DNA from: Amoebophrya sp. A120
Lineage: Eukaryota; Sar; Dinophyceae; Syndiniales; Amoebophryaceae
Assembly (NCBI GenBank): GCA_905178155.1
Contig: CAJINV010000003.1
Coordinates: 9,803,979 to 9,867,978, forward strand
Direction: 5' to 3'
DNA: 64,000 bases
Below the pieces are notes generated by a model that saw only the letters and a list, made by a program, of their open reading frames with translations, did not search any database and was not told the origin of the DNA. The position numbers and the translations under genes are program-made. Every line of letters starts with the position of its first letter. Within the stretch, counting starts at the first letter, position 1. Positions 35,601 to 47,291 of this stretch are shown piece by piece.

Positions 35601-38600
35601 GAATGGTTGCCGCCTAAGGCCGCTCGAGCCCACCGCGAGCTAATCGCCTGGCTGGCCGACCAGCCGGTTACTTCGCGGCTGCGAGATACATCGCGGCCCA
35701 TTTGCTACCTGCTCCAAGAGTGATCTTCCTGTCTGTGATCAACATCGCCCCAAATCAATTTAGTGCAAAACTAAGACGACGACGAGGGCAGCTGTGTATA
35801 AAAAAAAATAAAAGCCTGCGCGCCTCCATAATCAGCAGCAAAAGCGTTGTAGGTCGGTGCCCAGAGTGAAAGGCTGCGCAACGATGCACACAGGCCCAGC
35901 GGTTCGGCAAAGACCAAGGGTGCGGGCGGCATGCCCCGGGCAAAGCTCAAGTGGTGCGTGCTGGCGGCGGCAGAAGGTGTGCCCGATAGAATACGGCCAA
36001 GCGCTTCCGCATTCTGTTCATCCAACGCAGGCAAGCTGACTCACGGCCACAGATGGGGCGCCAGCTCTGCCTTGCTGAGTATGTGGGCGAGTCGTCTTTC
36101 CGTACGATAATGCACTTCGTGATTCAGGTCCGCGCATGTTCGACCGCGCTGCGCTTCGCAAATGCCTGCCAAAAGGAGGCCTAGGCTCTTTTTTCTCCGG
36201 ATCGGTCCAAGTATTTTCCATGCCCTGACGAATGTCTATTGCCCCAACGGTAAGGGAACAAATGCAAGAGGGCAACGAGGAGCATGGCGCGCCGCCACGT
36301 ACAGTACACGCGGCCGGCGCGGCTAGATTCAGACACAGCGCGCCACCTCGGTGACTCTAGTCTAGGTTTGGGCGCGTACTGCATACACTGGAGGGGGGGG
36401 CGCAGGTCGACACTGTCGCGGCGCGCCCTGTCCTGCCGCCGTGGGTTCCTGCGACTGCGCGCGCGCGCCTTCGTCGTAGCACGCCGGAGGGTAATTGAAT
36501 GCGTAGCAGCTTCGCAAATGACTACGAGAAGAAAAGCGCCGCCCGCTCTGGCCCGCCCACAACCCGCGCGGCCGTGCCCAACAGCTTGCGGGCGCATCTT
36601 GATTATTTTGCCCCGGCCACGACTGGCACGCGCGGCGCACACAAGCGCGACGCGCTTGTGCGGCCACGGCACTGCCCGCGGGCATGTGCGCGCGCAACCG
36701 CGAGCCGCGGAGGGTGGGAATATGTTAGGGGTAGGGATGTTTTACTCTTTTCTCAGGCCCCACCTTCCCAGGCGCTGCTCTACCTCTGCCTCCGGACCTC
36801 GTCCCGCAACATTGCGAAACGGGGCCCGGAGGCACACAAGCCGGGGCAGCCTGCGCTGCGTTCCGGGTCACCTGTAAGATCGGGCAGGTTGCATGCCCGG
36901 CTAAGGCGTAGGCAGGCGCACCGGCTCAGTTCAGGCCACAGCCTTCGGAGAAAAAAAAGGCGCCCGAATTGAGGCCACGGCGCTACTGTTAGAGCCTGAA
37001 CACACGAGAACAAAGGGAGAGAGGTGGGGCCACTGCTAGGCCCAAAAGGCTCAGGGCCCTCAACGATTCAAGTCCTGGCCCCACTGCCTAGAGTCTGCGA
37101 ACCTGTGCCAAAGTTAGTGCTGAACGGCTCGGGCCAGGATCTTGCTCCCAACGAGCAAGGGGCGGCGACACACAAAGACGCGAGGATCGAGATAGATCGG
37201 AACATCGAGCATGCTGACACTCCCCTGCTACTCTACTAGCCCAGGGGGAGCTTCCGGAAAACGTAGCCCCTTGCTTCCATTTATTTTGGGGGGCCTGCCC
37301 TGTGTTCCAGGTAACTTGCGAAGGGGGGCAGGCTCGGCTGCCCGGCCCCAGTGGCCAGCTACATTTCGGTCGAAGTGCTGACCCAGATGGCAGCCAAGAC
37401 AATGCCGCCAGGCCTGTGGCAGCACATCGGGCAACATCTGGAGCAACAAGGAGGCCGCCAACCTTTAGCTGTGCGGGCCCGGCGCCTCCAATGCTGCCAA
37501 CCAAGCGGAAGACGAACCAAGGCACAGCCCGGCCGTCGGCCGGACGCGGAGAAAATGAACGGGGGCGCGGGCTGCGAGTAAACCAGGGGGCAGGGGCGGC
37601 CAAAATGAACAGAGGCAGAGGCGGCAAAAATGGATAAAAACGAAGAGCCACAAAGCTGGTCGGCAAGCTAATTCAAACCTAGGGGGCGAGACCTGGAGAC
37701 GGGCCGCCCTCCTCCTGCGCGAAGCCGACGGGAACCCGGACGGACGAAACGCACCCGGGCGCGCGAAAGACGGGAACTGACCGTGGTCAAAAATCACACG
37801 TCTCGGCTTGCTGGCCGCGGTCAAAAATCACACGTCTCGGCTTGCCAGAGTAGATGACAACGGGGGGGCCAAACGTCTGCAACTGTACGCGATTCGCCGA
37901 GGCCAACGGACTGGCGCCACAAGGGTCGCAACTGCGCTGCCCAGAGGGTGGGCCCATCGTGTTTGGGGCTACTTTGCGCCACTTCCAAAGGGCTGAGAAC
38001 CGCGCGCGCTTGATATGTTTAGGCCACCGCGAGAACCGCTCGTGGGGCCCGCGGGCCTGCGGCGCCGGCTGGCAGAGTGAAGGGTGGCGGCGCTTATTCC
38101 ACTCCGATCGGTCTCAACGAAGTGCAAGGGGGGGGGGGCGGGGGAGGCAAGCCAGACCGGGGGGGAGCGGGCTTCCACCTCTGCTACCACGGCCGCCGCC
38201 TGAAAACAGCGGGGCGCCTGCCCCCCCTAACGCCTGCTCCGCCGCACCGTCGGCCGCCGGGAAGCACCGCGCGCCACCCAAAGTCCCGCTCCTCGTTTCG
38301 CTGATTAGCGGCGCTGCGGTCGCTCCGCCCCAGTAGGGAGGGGCGAACACAAGCGGCCGGGGCCCTGTCGGGAGGCAAGGCGCAGCACGGGCAGCAGCTT
38401 GGGGGCCACTTCGCCATATGCCTCCCTGGCCTCTCGAAGGCGGCCGGACGGCGCATTTTACTTCGCGGCGCCGGCAGCCTAGCCGCGTGAAAACGCGTTT
38501 TTGTATCTCGCACGCCAGTCTACCCCTAGGGGCGGCGCTTCTTATCAATATTGCACTACAAGCAACCGAGCCCATTGCCCGCGGCGCGCCACCTTCTGCG

Positions 38601-39350
38601 CCTCGGCCGCCTATCCCGGGCCCAAACCGTTCAGGACCGCGGGGCCGCCATCTCCTGCCCTTCGGCTGCTCGGCCGGCCGGCCAATCCGTCCTGCTTGGG
38701 CGGCCAATCGAAGTCGGCCCGCCTGGTCGTTTTACCCGGGCCGGGCCGCTGCGGGCTCCGGCAGGTCGCGCAGGCGGCACGGCCTCAACATCATCCCATG
38801 CGCCAGATATTAATTTGCCGTCCCCCGCCCTGGCTGTGTGCCTGCAATGCCGCAGCGCCGTCGCCTCAGATGATGGCGCAACTGGTTCCCGCGTACCTCT
38901 CCCATCACCTCGCTTGCCCCTAGCAACACCCTCCGAGGTAGCAGCGCATCGCGCGCGCTTCCTTTTCTTCTTCTGCACATATCTCCCGACCTAGGACACA
39001 AAAGCCGTGCCCTCGGTCGCGTTCGAAGCAGGTCGCCCTTGCGCCTCCCGTGGCCGCGCCTGTGATTCGCTTGGCCGCCCCCTTTCTGGAGGTGCTTCCT
39101 TCTCGGTGGGCCGGCTTGCCCACGACCCGGGGCGCTTGCAACTCCTGCAACTGACACACAATCTCCGGAAAAGGGCCCTCGGGCTCCAGCAGACCAAGTA
39201 AGGCGGCCCGAAACGCGCCCGGCCCTCCGCCTGCGGCTATCAGGTGGCAGGGCCCGGAGAGGGGTCGATGGAGGACCTCTGGGAGGACCGGCGGAAAGCA
39301 ACCTGCACAAAGGCGCGGCCAGGCACCGCAAGTCCCGCGGATCGTGCCGG
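32641..39350. other. Long GC-rich block without a credible gene
   Basis: Nearly 7 kb of GC-rich sequence. Direct repeats include GGTCAAAAATCACACGTCTCGGCTTGC-type copies at about 37782 and 37816 (34 bases apart) and C/G homopolymer runs near 38125 and 36393. Long frames are open on both strands at the same places, so none is taken as a gene. Confidence 0.5.
37781..37850. repeat. Direct repeat with 34-base period
   Basis: Two nearly identical units, each reading GGTCAAAAATCACACGTC followed by TCGGCTTGC, occur in tandem (starting about 37782 and 37816). They lie inside the GC-rich block. Confidence 0.8.
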
Positions 39351-39689
39351 ACCTGGCCGACTTCCTTCACCAAGCAAGGAGACCGGGTTCTTTTTTATTT
39401 TCACCTTCTTCTTTCAAGTTTTGTTCTTTTTGTCCTCGGTCTACCGGAATAGCTGGACTATCCTTCACATTTCTACAGACAACGCATACGCCGGGTGGCT
39501 AGTCCTCCCGCGCTGCCAAATATCTGCTTGTGGAGAAAGAGAAACAGAAACGACACAGACGCTGGCGCCAGCTAGCGTCGGTAACAGGACAGCACATCGC
39601 AAAACGAGTGACGAGGGCAGCTTTTCCACAACCGGCACAAATCCGACTGAGGGGCGAAGGAAATAGGTAGGCAATGCATCCCATTCTCT

Positions 39690-39992
39690 TCATGCAATAC
39701 ACAAAAAGTCTCTGCCTGGAACCTTTCCAAGCCAAACCCTTGGGATTCCTGGGGACATGGCGTTTCCCAGTTTGATAGGGGAACCGGTGGATGAATTAGT
39801 ACCCGAGGAGCGAAAAGAAGCTTCTGCAGCAGGAGACGGGGTCGAAGACGGTGTCGCGGAATGAAACGGCTGCGCGGCAAGGTTGTAGTCCTCGAATATC
39901 GACCAAGAAAACAAACTTTCTTTTATCGCATGACTCGCGGGTGCGCTTTGGTATTCTCCTGGGAGCGCGTCCCTTGGTGGAAGAAGTGGCAT
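39690..39992 (-). CDS. Small candidate gene or exon, unrecognised
   Basis: An ATG at 39992 opens a 100-residue frame with a protein-like composition: a helical, aromatic segment (ESLFSWSIFEDYNL), then a Ser/Thr/Pro-rich tail. The ATG lies one base after a pyrimidine-rich acceptor, TTTTTACGCAG. The same 11-mer occurs again 26 bases upstream. Near the end AAG/GTTCCA could be a donor, so the true protein may continue elsewhere. No family was recognised. Confidence 0.3.
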   Translation of the reverse strand: MPLLPPRDALPGEYQSAPASHAIKESLFSWSIFEDYNLAAQPFHSATPSSTPSPAAEASFRSSGTNSSTGSPIKLGNAMSPGIPRVWLGKVPGRDFLCIA

Positions 39993-40033
39993 CCTGCGTA
40001 AAAATTAGACAAGTCACTGCGTAAAAACTACAC

Positions 40034-40264
40034 ATGCCTCTTCTGACTGTGGAGGTCTCGTTTCACTTTCAGACGGATACACTAAAAATCGAACTTCATC
40101 ATACAGCGCGTGGCTGCGACGAAGTGCCAGGACTCCTAGCAGTGCAGGAAGAAGAACGCTTATTCGGCTACTTCGATTATGCAAGCGTTGGGAACATGCT
40201 GGCCTCTAGTGATGCACAGGATACCGACAGAGAAGTCCTTTTGCACGCACTGCACCTTTGGTAG
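40034..40264 (+). CDS. Small candidate ORF, unrecognised
   Basis: An ATG-started 76-residue frame with balanced composition (SFHFQTDTLKIELHH, then RLFGYFDYASVGNML). A donor-like GTAGGG overlaps its stop, and a good polypyrimidine acceptor TTTTCTTTCAG ends at 40359, but joining them creates an immediate stop. If real it is a short single-exon protein, and the only plus-strand candidate of this quality. It could equally be chance. Confidence 0.22.
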   Translation: MPLLTVEVSFHFQTDTLKIELHHTARGCDEVPGLLAVQEEERLFGYFDYASVGNMLASSDAQDTDREVLLHALHLW

Positions 40265-41400
40265 GGATTTCTGCAGCCAGAAAGCCGGCGATTGCCTCCC
40301 CGATTCCCCACTGGCTGCGATTGTCGTCTGTTCGTCCGGATTTTTCCGTTTTCTTTCAGAACGAAAAAAAGGGCCGCCCCCTGCCCATACTCAGCAAAAG
40401 CGGTAAGCTCCACTTTTTGTCAAGAGTTCCGACTACACTAGTCAAGCCTCATAGAAGATAATTTTGTGGCGTGCAGAGGGGTCGAGGCAGATGCAAAAGA
40501 AACGTAGGAGGCTTGGCTGCAGCCTACCGGGTGACTACGTTGCGACACGTGTCTCCCTCTGCAAGCATCCACATTCTTAGGTAGAAACTTCCGCCAGAAG
40601 CCTCTCGGTCTCGAGAAATTGTTCCGCTCCTACGTACATAACTTGATAGATAAAATGCCAAGCGTTGTATGGCTTTTTCGCTGCCACCGTGCACTGTGCG
40701 GCTATTGTAATTTCACGCAATCAGGTTCCCGCATGTGTGCGCAGCTGATAGGGCGCAGCAGTCTCCTGGCCTTTTGCGTTCACTTTCATGAGACCGCGGC
40801 AGCAATCTTGACGGGGAAATCACTTGGATGCTCGCTTCTTCAGGCGGGCGACTAACTTTCTGCCGCATTGGCTACATTACTGCTTGTAAGCCGCCGGGGC
40901 TTGTTAGTGCCTCAATCGATCGCCTCCAGAGTTGACGGGAACAGGAATTGCGTGCGCGCTTCTTCAGGCGAGCGAGTGGCTGTTTGTCATGAAACGCCGC
41001 GCGTTTTAGTGGTGAACGGCCAAGCTCGGGGAGTTGCCGGGGAGAAGGACTGCCGGAGCCTTCCATCAACCCTGGCTTCAGACTGGAGCAGAGCTGCCTC
41101 CTCTTCCGTAATGCTCCTGTCAGCCTCCACACAGCCACAAGGTCCTAAACAAGCCACCTTTGCTTCCCTTCCTTGCGTCAGAACAGGCGCCATAGAAATG
41201 GCAGGTCCTAAGCAAGACAAAGACTCCTCTTCCTGCCTGCGCTACCTGAGCCGGAGCCCTGATAGCGGTACGCAAAGGCCACCGGGGAACGCAGGAAAGC
41301 GCGGATTTACAACCTGCATCCCCAGCTGCCTCACTAAAACCCTTGGCGCTACCCTGAAGCCCTTCCGCCGCTTTCCTCTTTGCTCGATGTGTGTGCAATT
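40265..41400. other. Spacer, nothing firm
   Basis: Mixed composition. A phrase GCTTCTTCAGGCG recurs at about 40836 and 40959. A 182-codon plus-strand frame (40868-41416) lacks motifs and is not called. Confidence 0.4.
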
Positions 41401-42500
41401 ATTCTCCTTCAATTGACGGGAATATCAAAAACGCCTCGCTTGGCAATGGCTACAGGCGCCGCGCAGTGCGTGTCTTACGTGGCTGCAGCAAAAACAGGCG
41501 CCCTACGCTTGACACTTTCTCCCCTTGCTCTCTTGCATGAAGCTCGCGCCCGGAGGGCGATCTTGGGAAACAAGTGGGTGCGTGAACATCTAACCAGCGC
41601 GAAGATCCGCCAGCCTTTTTCCAACATCAGGGCCGCGCTTTTGCCGCACGGCAGCCGGCGCACCGAGAAAAAACGACAGCTCTTGGAGCTCCACCCTAGT
41701 GGAGTTCCAAGCGGACTCCACCACTTCCCCGCGGCCCCAGGGAGCCGCGGACGCCTGAGCACAGTCGCCCGCGGCGGCCCCGGCCCGCAGGCTCCGGCGC
41801 TACGCATTGCAAGCGAAATGCAGCCAACTCGCAGCGGGGCGCCCTTTTTAGGCCCCAGCTCGCAGCGGGGCATTTCTTCTAGGCCCCTCGCGACAAAACA
41901 GCCCGCTCTGAATGGCCCCCGCCGCCATGCCATGGTGCGTAGCGTCATACACGAGGGCAGGCGGGCCCGCGAAAATGCGCAAATCGCAAGAAGTTGCCCA
42001 ATTTTCGGCCTTTCCAGAAGGCCTTCTGGGCCACCCAAGTTGACCCCTTTCAATCGGGGGAGGCCTTCAACTTGTGGCCCTCAGAAAGGTCGAAAACCGT
42101 GCGCGTGTGACACATCTCCGCAGGATCTACGTGCCTTATTTTTTGCTCGTTCATTCCCGATGGCGCGAAGCCTCGAAAAATTTTCAAACCATCTCGCAGC
42201 GGCCATCTAACGTCAGGCTTTGCATGTCGCAAAAACGCTGCGCTTTTGGGATGCCCATCGGCTTTCGGGCCATGCACGGAGTCGGTTTTTCTATTTGGAC
42301 TCGTTATATTCCGCGGCAAAGGGTTGCGCTTTTTTTTCCTTTTTTTTCGAATAGCTATCGGCTTTCGGGCAATGCACAAAGTCGGGCGGTGCTTTTCTTG
42401 GGCCCATTCATATACTCGCTCAGTGGGCATCCGGTCCACAGGATGCCCGGCCCAGAGGGTACGGTCCGGAGTACCTGAACCACGGTGCCTGGTCTGAGAG
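41401..42500. other. GC-rich stretch with a short direct repeat
   Basis: Frames are open on both strands (41380-42210 plus, 41475-42053 minus). ATCGGCTTTCGGGC followed by ATGCAC and AGTCGG occurs at about 42257 and 42357, a direct repeat 100 bases apart. A 129-codon minus frame at 42050-42439 is moderately protein-like and could contain a further exon of the gene to its right, but no splice pair could be fixed. Confidence 0.4.
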
Positions 42501-42646
42501 GGTGCCTGGTCTACGCGGATGCCTAAATATATACTCTACCTTCAATTATTTGATCTCGTCTCAGTTATTTCATTGCCTGGCCAGGGGCGTTGCTTCCTAC
42601 ACTTGTAGTCCTGTCCTCACTACATTGCCCACCTGCAAAGATTTAC

Positions 42647-43326
42647 CTCGGGTATGGGGTGGGAGCAACAGACCTTTCCTCGTGATAAAGCCCGCGAATG
42701 GCCCATGCACTTCTTTCGTCGTCCACTTCTACCTTCAGCCGCCGCCATTCGCCGGAGTGTCCGCCAGTTTTGAGCTCGACACTGAATGTATCGTTTAGCA
42801 TCGACATCGGTAAAAGCCCGCAGGGAAAATTAAACAAAGGAGAGAAGTCCGCTTCGCCCGCCGGTCGGCTACCGGAAGTATGAAATTTGTACGACTCCAA
42901 TTGTTTGCATCGGTTGGCCGGGTGCAATTTCTCGCCGCCACTCTTCAGTTGCTCTTCGTCCCGTGTATCCCGCGCAAGCAAACTCTTGCTGCTTTCAAAC
43001 TCGCTGGACGACTCACGCCATGGCCATTCGCCTGGTGCGTGTACGTGTAGCGAGTGCTTTTATCTATTCATAACGTATCAATTACTTACTTCCTTAGCAG
43101 CATACGGTTTTCTTTTGCTGCTCAGGCACGAAGATCAATTCAGCCGACACGGACAGAGCCCTTTTGTCCCCACGTACACGTTGCTACCTGCACACCCTTA
43201 GTTACTTTCGCGAACTCCACCAGAGCGCTCCGTGATGAAGCGCTCCAGTGGTTGATCAGGGCCCTCGACCAGGTGAATGGACTCTGTTTCTGCTCTGGAA
43301 GGAGAGAAGACGACGCCGCGCGGCAT
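42647..43326 (-). CDS. Unrecognised spliced gene, 5' part
   Basis: Exon 1 runs from an ATG at 43326 to 43206 and exon 2 from 43031 to 42647. The 174-base intron (donor GTAACT, acceptor CGCACCAG) joins the two reading frames exactly. Exon 2 ends at a strong donor, GAG/GTAAAT, so the gene continues to the left into sequence where the next exon could not be fixed. The first 168 codons encode a hydrophilic protein. Exon 2 has a Glu/Ser/Lys-rich start and a beta-like segment (LNDTFSVELKTGGHSGEW, then RRLKVEVDDE). A stop lies directly upstream of the ATG, and the ATG is preceded by GAGAG. No family was recognised. The call rests on the phase-matched intron and amino-acid texture. Confidence 0.52.
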
Positions 43327-43894
43327 CTCTCAGCATGACGAAACTCTGTGAGGCCCCACCAAACAGAGGACGGCCATCAGCTCGATCCTTTCCCCTACGC
43401 GTCAAGTCGTAGACGCCAGTTGACTTGGCCGAATCACGATGGATGACCGAACCGAATCACGATTCAGTGCTGTGTGGTTGTGGATCGTCGTGTCTCCACC
43501 TGGAACTTCCGTAGATCGTAAAGCGCAAGAATGGCACACCCGCGCGGCTTATTTCGCTCTGGCTAATCTATCAGAGCCATCGGGAGCATAGCGTGCTGAG
43601 CGAGGGACGAAATAATTACGAACGCGGTGGCTGCAATATTGTAGCACAGGGCATAAGAACGCAGCGAGGAACTTACGCCACTGGCTTGCTCTTGCAATTG
43701 CATTGCAGACGACTAAAGCGGTCAAGTTGCCCGCGCGTACTTCGCTTTGTGTGCGCGAGTGTTTTCGGACCCAACATCGCGCTGCCAGACGGAGTGATCT
43801 GTGGTCAAGGAAGTCGCTATTATTTCCGCAGTTGTCTAAAACGCAGTCAAGACCAAAATGCATGATATTGTTAGCTGCATACAAGAGAGAAGCG
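43327..43894. other. Spacer between minus-strand genes
   Basis: No independent gene recognised. A 136-codon minus frame (43549-43959) overlaps the 3' end of the next gene and might be its continuation in another frame after a further intron. Confidence 0.35.
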
Positions 43895-45733
43895 TCACTC
43901 AGGATACATTGACCACGAGTACAACATGTGGCTCTGAAAAAAATTACGAATTTCGACATTCAGATAAAACGGCCCGCTGCCAGCGTGGTCTACCACTTGG
44001 AACTCAACAAAACCTCGGCGATTTTGCGAAAAGGACTCGCCTGCATCAGTTGAGCCCGATGCTGCCGGTGTTCCCACTGACGTAGTTGAGGATGTGAGCT
44101 TTGACGATGCTGTCCCTGGCCCTGACTCTGTGCCGCCGGCTCCATTGAAAACAAGTACGCTCTGCGTCACCTGCACCCCTTCGCCCGCGACGACCGCTCC
44201 CTGCTCGTCCTGTCCGCCCCCTAGCCACGCGGCGTATGCAGGGCCACGTTGATACGTTACTAACTCCCGCATTTTTGGACATTTGACGGCGTCACGTTGG
44301 ACTTGCAAGAAGGACTGATTTACAAAGGATCGGCCGGGAAGAAAAACAGCATGTGCTCGACCCCCATGAGTAGTGTTCGGGCTTGCCTCGTGGTCTGCTG
44401 CATCAAGGTATGCCAATCTTGAGTCTCCACTGTGGTCCACTATCACCGAGGACGCTGCGTCATCATGCGGAAAGATCCCCCTCGCCCTCCGCATCATTGT
44501 CAAACCAAGACCTGCACTGCCGGACTTTCGTGGTCGCAATGACACGCCATGCCCGCCTGTGTCTTCCATAGAGCGGAAGCGAGACCTGTTGAGCGGTGCA
44601 TTTTCGAGGCAACCCCTGGAGCTCCTGTTTCACTCATACCAAACACGTCTCCCTCGCCGAACAACTGCAAAAACAAAAACTTTTCAGAAGCTCACAGTCT
44701 GCCTGCGGCCGCGGTGTCCCGCACCATGTCCATCATTTGTGCTAACAAATGACTCACGTAGCACAAGCATCCATTTGCGTATACGGAGAGCGGATGGCTT
44801 CTTCTTCATGATACGTGTCGTCAAAAAGTTGATCATACGCAACGCGAAATTCCACGACGTCGGCAACCGGAGTGAGCTCCAGCACACAGAAGAGCAAAAA
44901 ACAAAGGAAACCGTATGCAAATACGCTGGTAGACGGCAACAAGAGGCTGACCGATTTGTTGCACAGCTTCTCTAGATCTAAACTCTGCTTAACTAAGACC
45001 GGGTCGATCCAGTGAATGCCAGATGTAGTGCCGGCGTCTCCACGGCCTCTGCGCACCGGTGGTATTTTCGAGAACGGGCTTCCTTCCAATGGATCCTCGG
45101 CGTTACACTTTACGTCGCGGCTCGTCTCTCCGATTGACACAACCGTCACAGAACAGCTGGCAGGCGGCTGCCGCAGCTGCGGTCGCCGCGCCAGTTGCTG
45201 TTCGCACTGCTTGTGCGCAGCACTAAGCTCTGCCCGCCAGCTATCCTGGGTAGAAACGTCCCAGCTTCCTTGCGAAGATGTGAGCTCAGCATACGAGCGA
45301 AACAACTGCTCTCGGACTCAGGCCGGGCATAAACAAACAGCCCGGACATAAGCAAACCGCTTCGCGTGAATTAATGACTCATGTGGGAAGTCACGTCAGA
45401 CATGTCCTGCACATGCAAAACTTGCGGATGAGATAGTATATATTTACTGGGTCGTAGGGACGTTAAGCAGTGCAGAGGATATCCGGCAGACGCATTGCTG
45501 CTGGTCGTGACTGCGCCTTCACCTGAGGCAATCAGATGGAAAAACATCCCCGCCCCACACTCTGCATGTGGCTCTTTCATGAGCAAGAGGTTTCCTACGA
45601 GTTCCACGATGAGAGACGTTCGCTCCTTGTGCTCCTCATTCAGGGAAAATTTGTAATCGTCACCGTTTTGAAATATACATTTTCTGAGCAAAAGCGCTGG
45701 CCTTTTGATTGGCTTATTCCTATGTGTGTCCAT
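43895..45733 (-). CDS. Unrecognised multi-exon gene
   Basis: Three protein-like minus-strand blocks probably form one gene. Block A starts at an ATG (45733; CAG seven bases upstream) and reads to about 45420. Block B opens at 45305 directly after the acceptor GAGAGCAG and reads past 44760, with a hydrophobic stretch SLLLPSTSVFAYGFLCFLLF that may be a membrane segment. Block C opens at 44664 directly after TTTTTGTTTTTGCAG and reads to a stop at 43895 (about 256 codons). A consensus donor GTGAGT at 44757 would give a 93-base intron before block C, but the frame does not match, so block B must be spliced or read differently. Block C carries VTYQRGPAYAAWLGGGQDEQ and a Gly/Ser/Thr-rich linker. No family was recognised. 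Exon ends are provisional. Confidence 0.5.
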
Positions 45734-46688
45734 TGATTTCTGCCAAGAAATGTTGCGAATTATGCGGCAGGCTCGCTAGTACATTTCAAGCATGCATGTT
45801 GACCCAGCCCGTTGAAGGTGGTCCAAAAATATCCCAGAAGCGCCTGCCGTTTTCCAGACCAAAACCGCGGCCCCGGAACGCCTTTGGCTGGGCAGCCGTC
45901 TAATGACACTTTCGCGACCAGCTTTGGGCTCTCAGAGTCCACGACACCTCGCAACCTGCAAAACTTCCGGGATTTGCCACCGAAGCGACACGAGCCCGAG
46001 ACTCTCAAGAGCCACCCAGCATCGCCCGCCGCAACATGCAGAACCTCCGCCGGCGAAGGTCGGGCTTCTATGCGCCAGAAGACGGCCTCTTCGCGACGGA
46101 CTTTTAGGAGCCACGCCCTCGGTCTTCACGACGGCAAAGCCAGCACTCCGGGGTGCTTCTGAACTGAGTTGAACTATCCGGGCCACCACCACCATGCTCG
46201 AGGTGTAATGCCTGGCGCACCACATTCGAAACAGCTAAGAGGCATGGGCGCCATGTGTGGGATACCTAGAAAAAATGAAACTTCTTTGGTCAAAAAATGA
46301 ACATGTCACAACGGTGACAAAGAAATTTTTTCTGCATACTCCTCGCGAATCTTTCCTTCTCGTCTTTTGATCGGGAGAGACAAGCGGATTAGGCATGCGG
46401 CCAGGATAGCTAGTCTAGACTTAGGTAAGGGCCTAGTACTGTCATGCGTGACTCCCAGACCAAACTGCTTCCGGAGTTGTACTTATCTTGCTGTGGTGTC
46501 GGTAGACCTCTATGGACAAGGGGCCCATGTAAATCTAAAAACACACGAACTAGGAAAGATAGACGAACTACAAGGCAACTCTGTGGGTAGTTACTTCGGA
46601 AATCGCAAATACGATCAAGAAGCAGTCAACCTACGAAGCTGCTGGCGCGGCTGCTGCCGCAGAGTGACCTTGTTTTCCTGCCACTTGA
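45734..46688. other. Spacer, nothing recognised
   Basis: Upstream of the 43.9-45.7 kb gene. Open frames at 45812-46162 are not convincing. No repeat was recognised. Confidence 0.4.
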
Positions 46689-47291
46689 CTAGGAGCAATT
46701 TTGTGTAACGAGGTGTATGCTATAGCAGAGCTCACATCGTGGCTTTGGGGATGGCGTAGAGACGTTTTTACACAGGATAGTAGGAGCCGTTGTGTCAAGC
46801 ACCGTACCCGGCACTATGGCTTGCTGCACAGCGTCTTCTACGGTGGATGCACATACTGCAATAGCCACTGCTGTGGCGTGACGATGTCCTTCATCATCTC
46901 GTTTGCTGTCTTTGTCATTTTCGCCAGTAAAACCTTCGAGTGTGTGCACTCCAGGCTGCACCGACAGGCTGGCTTCGGAAACGCCGCGGCAAGGGCTTGG
47001 GCTTCGGTTTCGTTCCGCCCTAGCCGGTGGACTACTCCTGTTGGGACCGTGGCCGCAGTACTTTTCCCGGAGCTGTTCTGAATGACTTCGCCCTTTGCTT
47101 GCACGACCGCGCTGCAGGTTTTTTTCTCGCTTGAGCGAAAATGTAAGCAAGCTGAAGTAAGCCAACTCCTTCCTGAGTTGCGTGGAACGCAGGGGAAAGT
47201 GAACTTTCTCATCCTGTCCAACACTCCCTGTACTTCTGGCCCAGCCACGTGCGCCGCCAAACCCGGTGGCTGTAGCATTGAAAAGCGACAT
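46689..47291 (-). CDS. Candidate unrecognised gene, about 200 residues
   Basis: An ATG at 47291, directly preceded by GGTGGAG, opens a frame to a stop at 46689. The N-terminal 40 and C-terminal 80 residues look protein-like, including ENDKDSKRDDEGHRHATAVA and CASTVEDAVQQAIVPGTVLD. The middle is Ser/Arg/Pro-rich. A second minus frame (46838-47278) is similarly plausible across part of the region, so an intron may switch frames. No family was recognised. Confidence 0.35.
   Translation of the reverse strand: MSLFNATATGFGGARGWARSTGSVGQDEKVHFPLRSTQLRKELAYFSLLTFSLKREKNLQRGRASKGRSHSEQLREKYCGHGPNRSSPPARAERNRSPSPCRGVSEASLSVQPGVHTLEGFTGENDKDSKRDDEGHRHATAVAIAVCASTVEDAVQQAIVPGTVLDTTAPTILCKNVSTPSPKPRCELCYSIHLVTQNCS

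Noticed and set aside
40034-40461. Two-exon plus-strand gene using GTAGGG (40261) and TTTTCTTTCAG (40359)
   Set aside because: The acceptor is good, but the junction produces TGA at once, so the second open frame cannot be a continuation. Only the first ORF is kept, at low confidence.
40868-41416. 182-codon plus-strand frame as a gene
   Set aside because: It starts with an ATG, but composition and segments are not protein-like beyond the first 20 residues. There is no motif, and short direct repeats run through it.
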